DNA from: Shinella sp. XGS7
GTDB taxonomy: Bacteria > Pseudomonadota > Gammaproteobacteria > Burkholderiales > Burkholderiaceae_C
Reading direction: 5' to 3'
Length of the DNA: 64,000 nucleotides
Assembly: GCF_020535565.1 (NCBI RefSeq)
Contig: NZ_CP084758.1
Coordinates: 2,259,501 to 2,323,500 of the forward strand
Shown: positions 63,829-64,000 of the stretch, piece after piece
How the letters are laid out: every line of letters starts with the position of its first letter
Position numbering within the stretch: the first letter of the stretch is position 1
The notes under the pieces: model-generated
Told to the model about the DNA's origin: nothing
The model's database searches: none
The model's input: the letters and a program-made list of their open reading frames with translations, nothing else
Made by a program: the position numbers and the translations under genes

Positions 63829-64000
63829 CTACCGTTTCGTCGCTGGCGACCGGCCCAGCCAGTGGCAATCCATCGTGTCCAGCTTTAGCAGCTGAAGATT
63901 GTGATGGGCGTTCTGGAAACGTGCCGTCAGCTCGGTCCGCGCCTGCGGGTTGTCGTTGGCCATGCGCATGAAGGCCTCATAGCCGAGCAGCGCCTCACCC
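63829..64000 (-). CDS. 3' end of an unidentified gene running off the window
   Basis: Minus-strand frame open from the window edge to a TAG at 63829-63831. Visible C-terminus: LLGYEAFMRMANDNPQARTE, then LTARFQNAHHNLQLLKLDTM and DCHWLGRSPATKR. The codon use (GAG, CTG, GCC) is that of a native gene and it converges with macB. Family not recognised from 56 residues. Confidence 0.6.
   Translation of the reverse strand, partial: GEALLGYEAFMRMANDNPQARTELTARFQNAHHNLQLLKLDTMDCHWLGRSPATKR

Overview
The window is high-GC, gene-dense DNA that looks like a beta-proteobacterium of the order Burkholderiales, probably the Roseateles/Mitsuaria/Leptothrix side of it. This rests on the base composition, the order rluC - HAD phosphatase - Rieske protein - S49 peptidase, a PEP-CTERM protein, Caulobacter/Xanthomonas-type TonB receptors, and families of GC-rich intergenic repeats. 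Taxonomy is an inference from style, not from a marker gene. No tRNA, rRNA or CRISPR array was seen.

Layout. 1-3.3 kb: housekeeping operon (rluC, gph-like, Rieske, S49 peptidase). 3.4-24.5 kb: a large pectin-utilisation locus. A leftward arm encodes a TonB receptor, a CE12 rhamnogalacturonan acetylesterase, a PEP-CTERM protein, a pectate lyase-pectin methylesterase fusion, a damaged S9 peptidase and, nearest the divergent promoter, the cupin KdgF. A rightward arm encodes KduI, KduD, a TogMNAB-type ABC importer, oligogalacturonide lyase (PL22), a second fusion with the opposite domain order (CE8 then PL1), the IclR regulator KdgR, and the wreck of a GntR/FadR regulator. Two KdgR-like boxes 21 bp apart sit in the divergent promoter. 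Together these would demethylate, deacetylate and cleave pectin outside the cell, carry oligomers across both membranes, cut them to unsaturated monomers and convert those to 2-keto-3-deoxygluconate. KDG kinase and KDPG aldolase are not in the window.

24.5-31.6 kb: assorted genes (DUF4124 protein, glycerate 2-kinase, hemerythrin and Crp/Fnr divergent pair, HDOD protein, lipoprotein amidase, M48 protease). 31.6-42.7 kb: a purine salvage/degradation block: xdhB and xdhA leftward, then LysR, guanine deaminase and a nucleoside/purine-type ABC importer with a BMP lipoprotein rightward, closed by a clear terminator. 42.9-44.8 kb: a complete secreted S9 peptidase.

44.9-48.8 kb is a mobile patch: a fragment of an AraC gene whose relative lies 4.56 kb downstream, an IS3-family element (orfA/orfB, A6G frameshift site) split by an intact IS30-family element with perfect 28-bp ends and a CAG target duplication, the tail of a foreign membrane-protein gene, an attC-like integron recombination site directly after that gene, and a GNAT acetyltransferase.

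48.9-64 kb: membrane protein, AraC/GyrI-like regulator, a second TonB receptor, D-aminopeptidase-like serine hydrolase, a lipoprotein, RsgA, a 28-codon small ORF, an EAL phosphodiesterase, and a TolC-MacA-MacB export operon whose macB carries a one-base frameshift just before the ABC signature. Four genes (S9 peptidase, togA, GntR remnant, macB) show small indels, so either local decay or residual assembly error should be considered.
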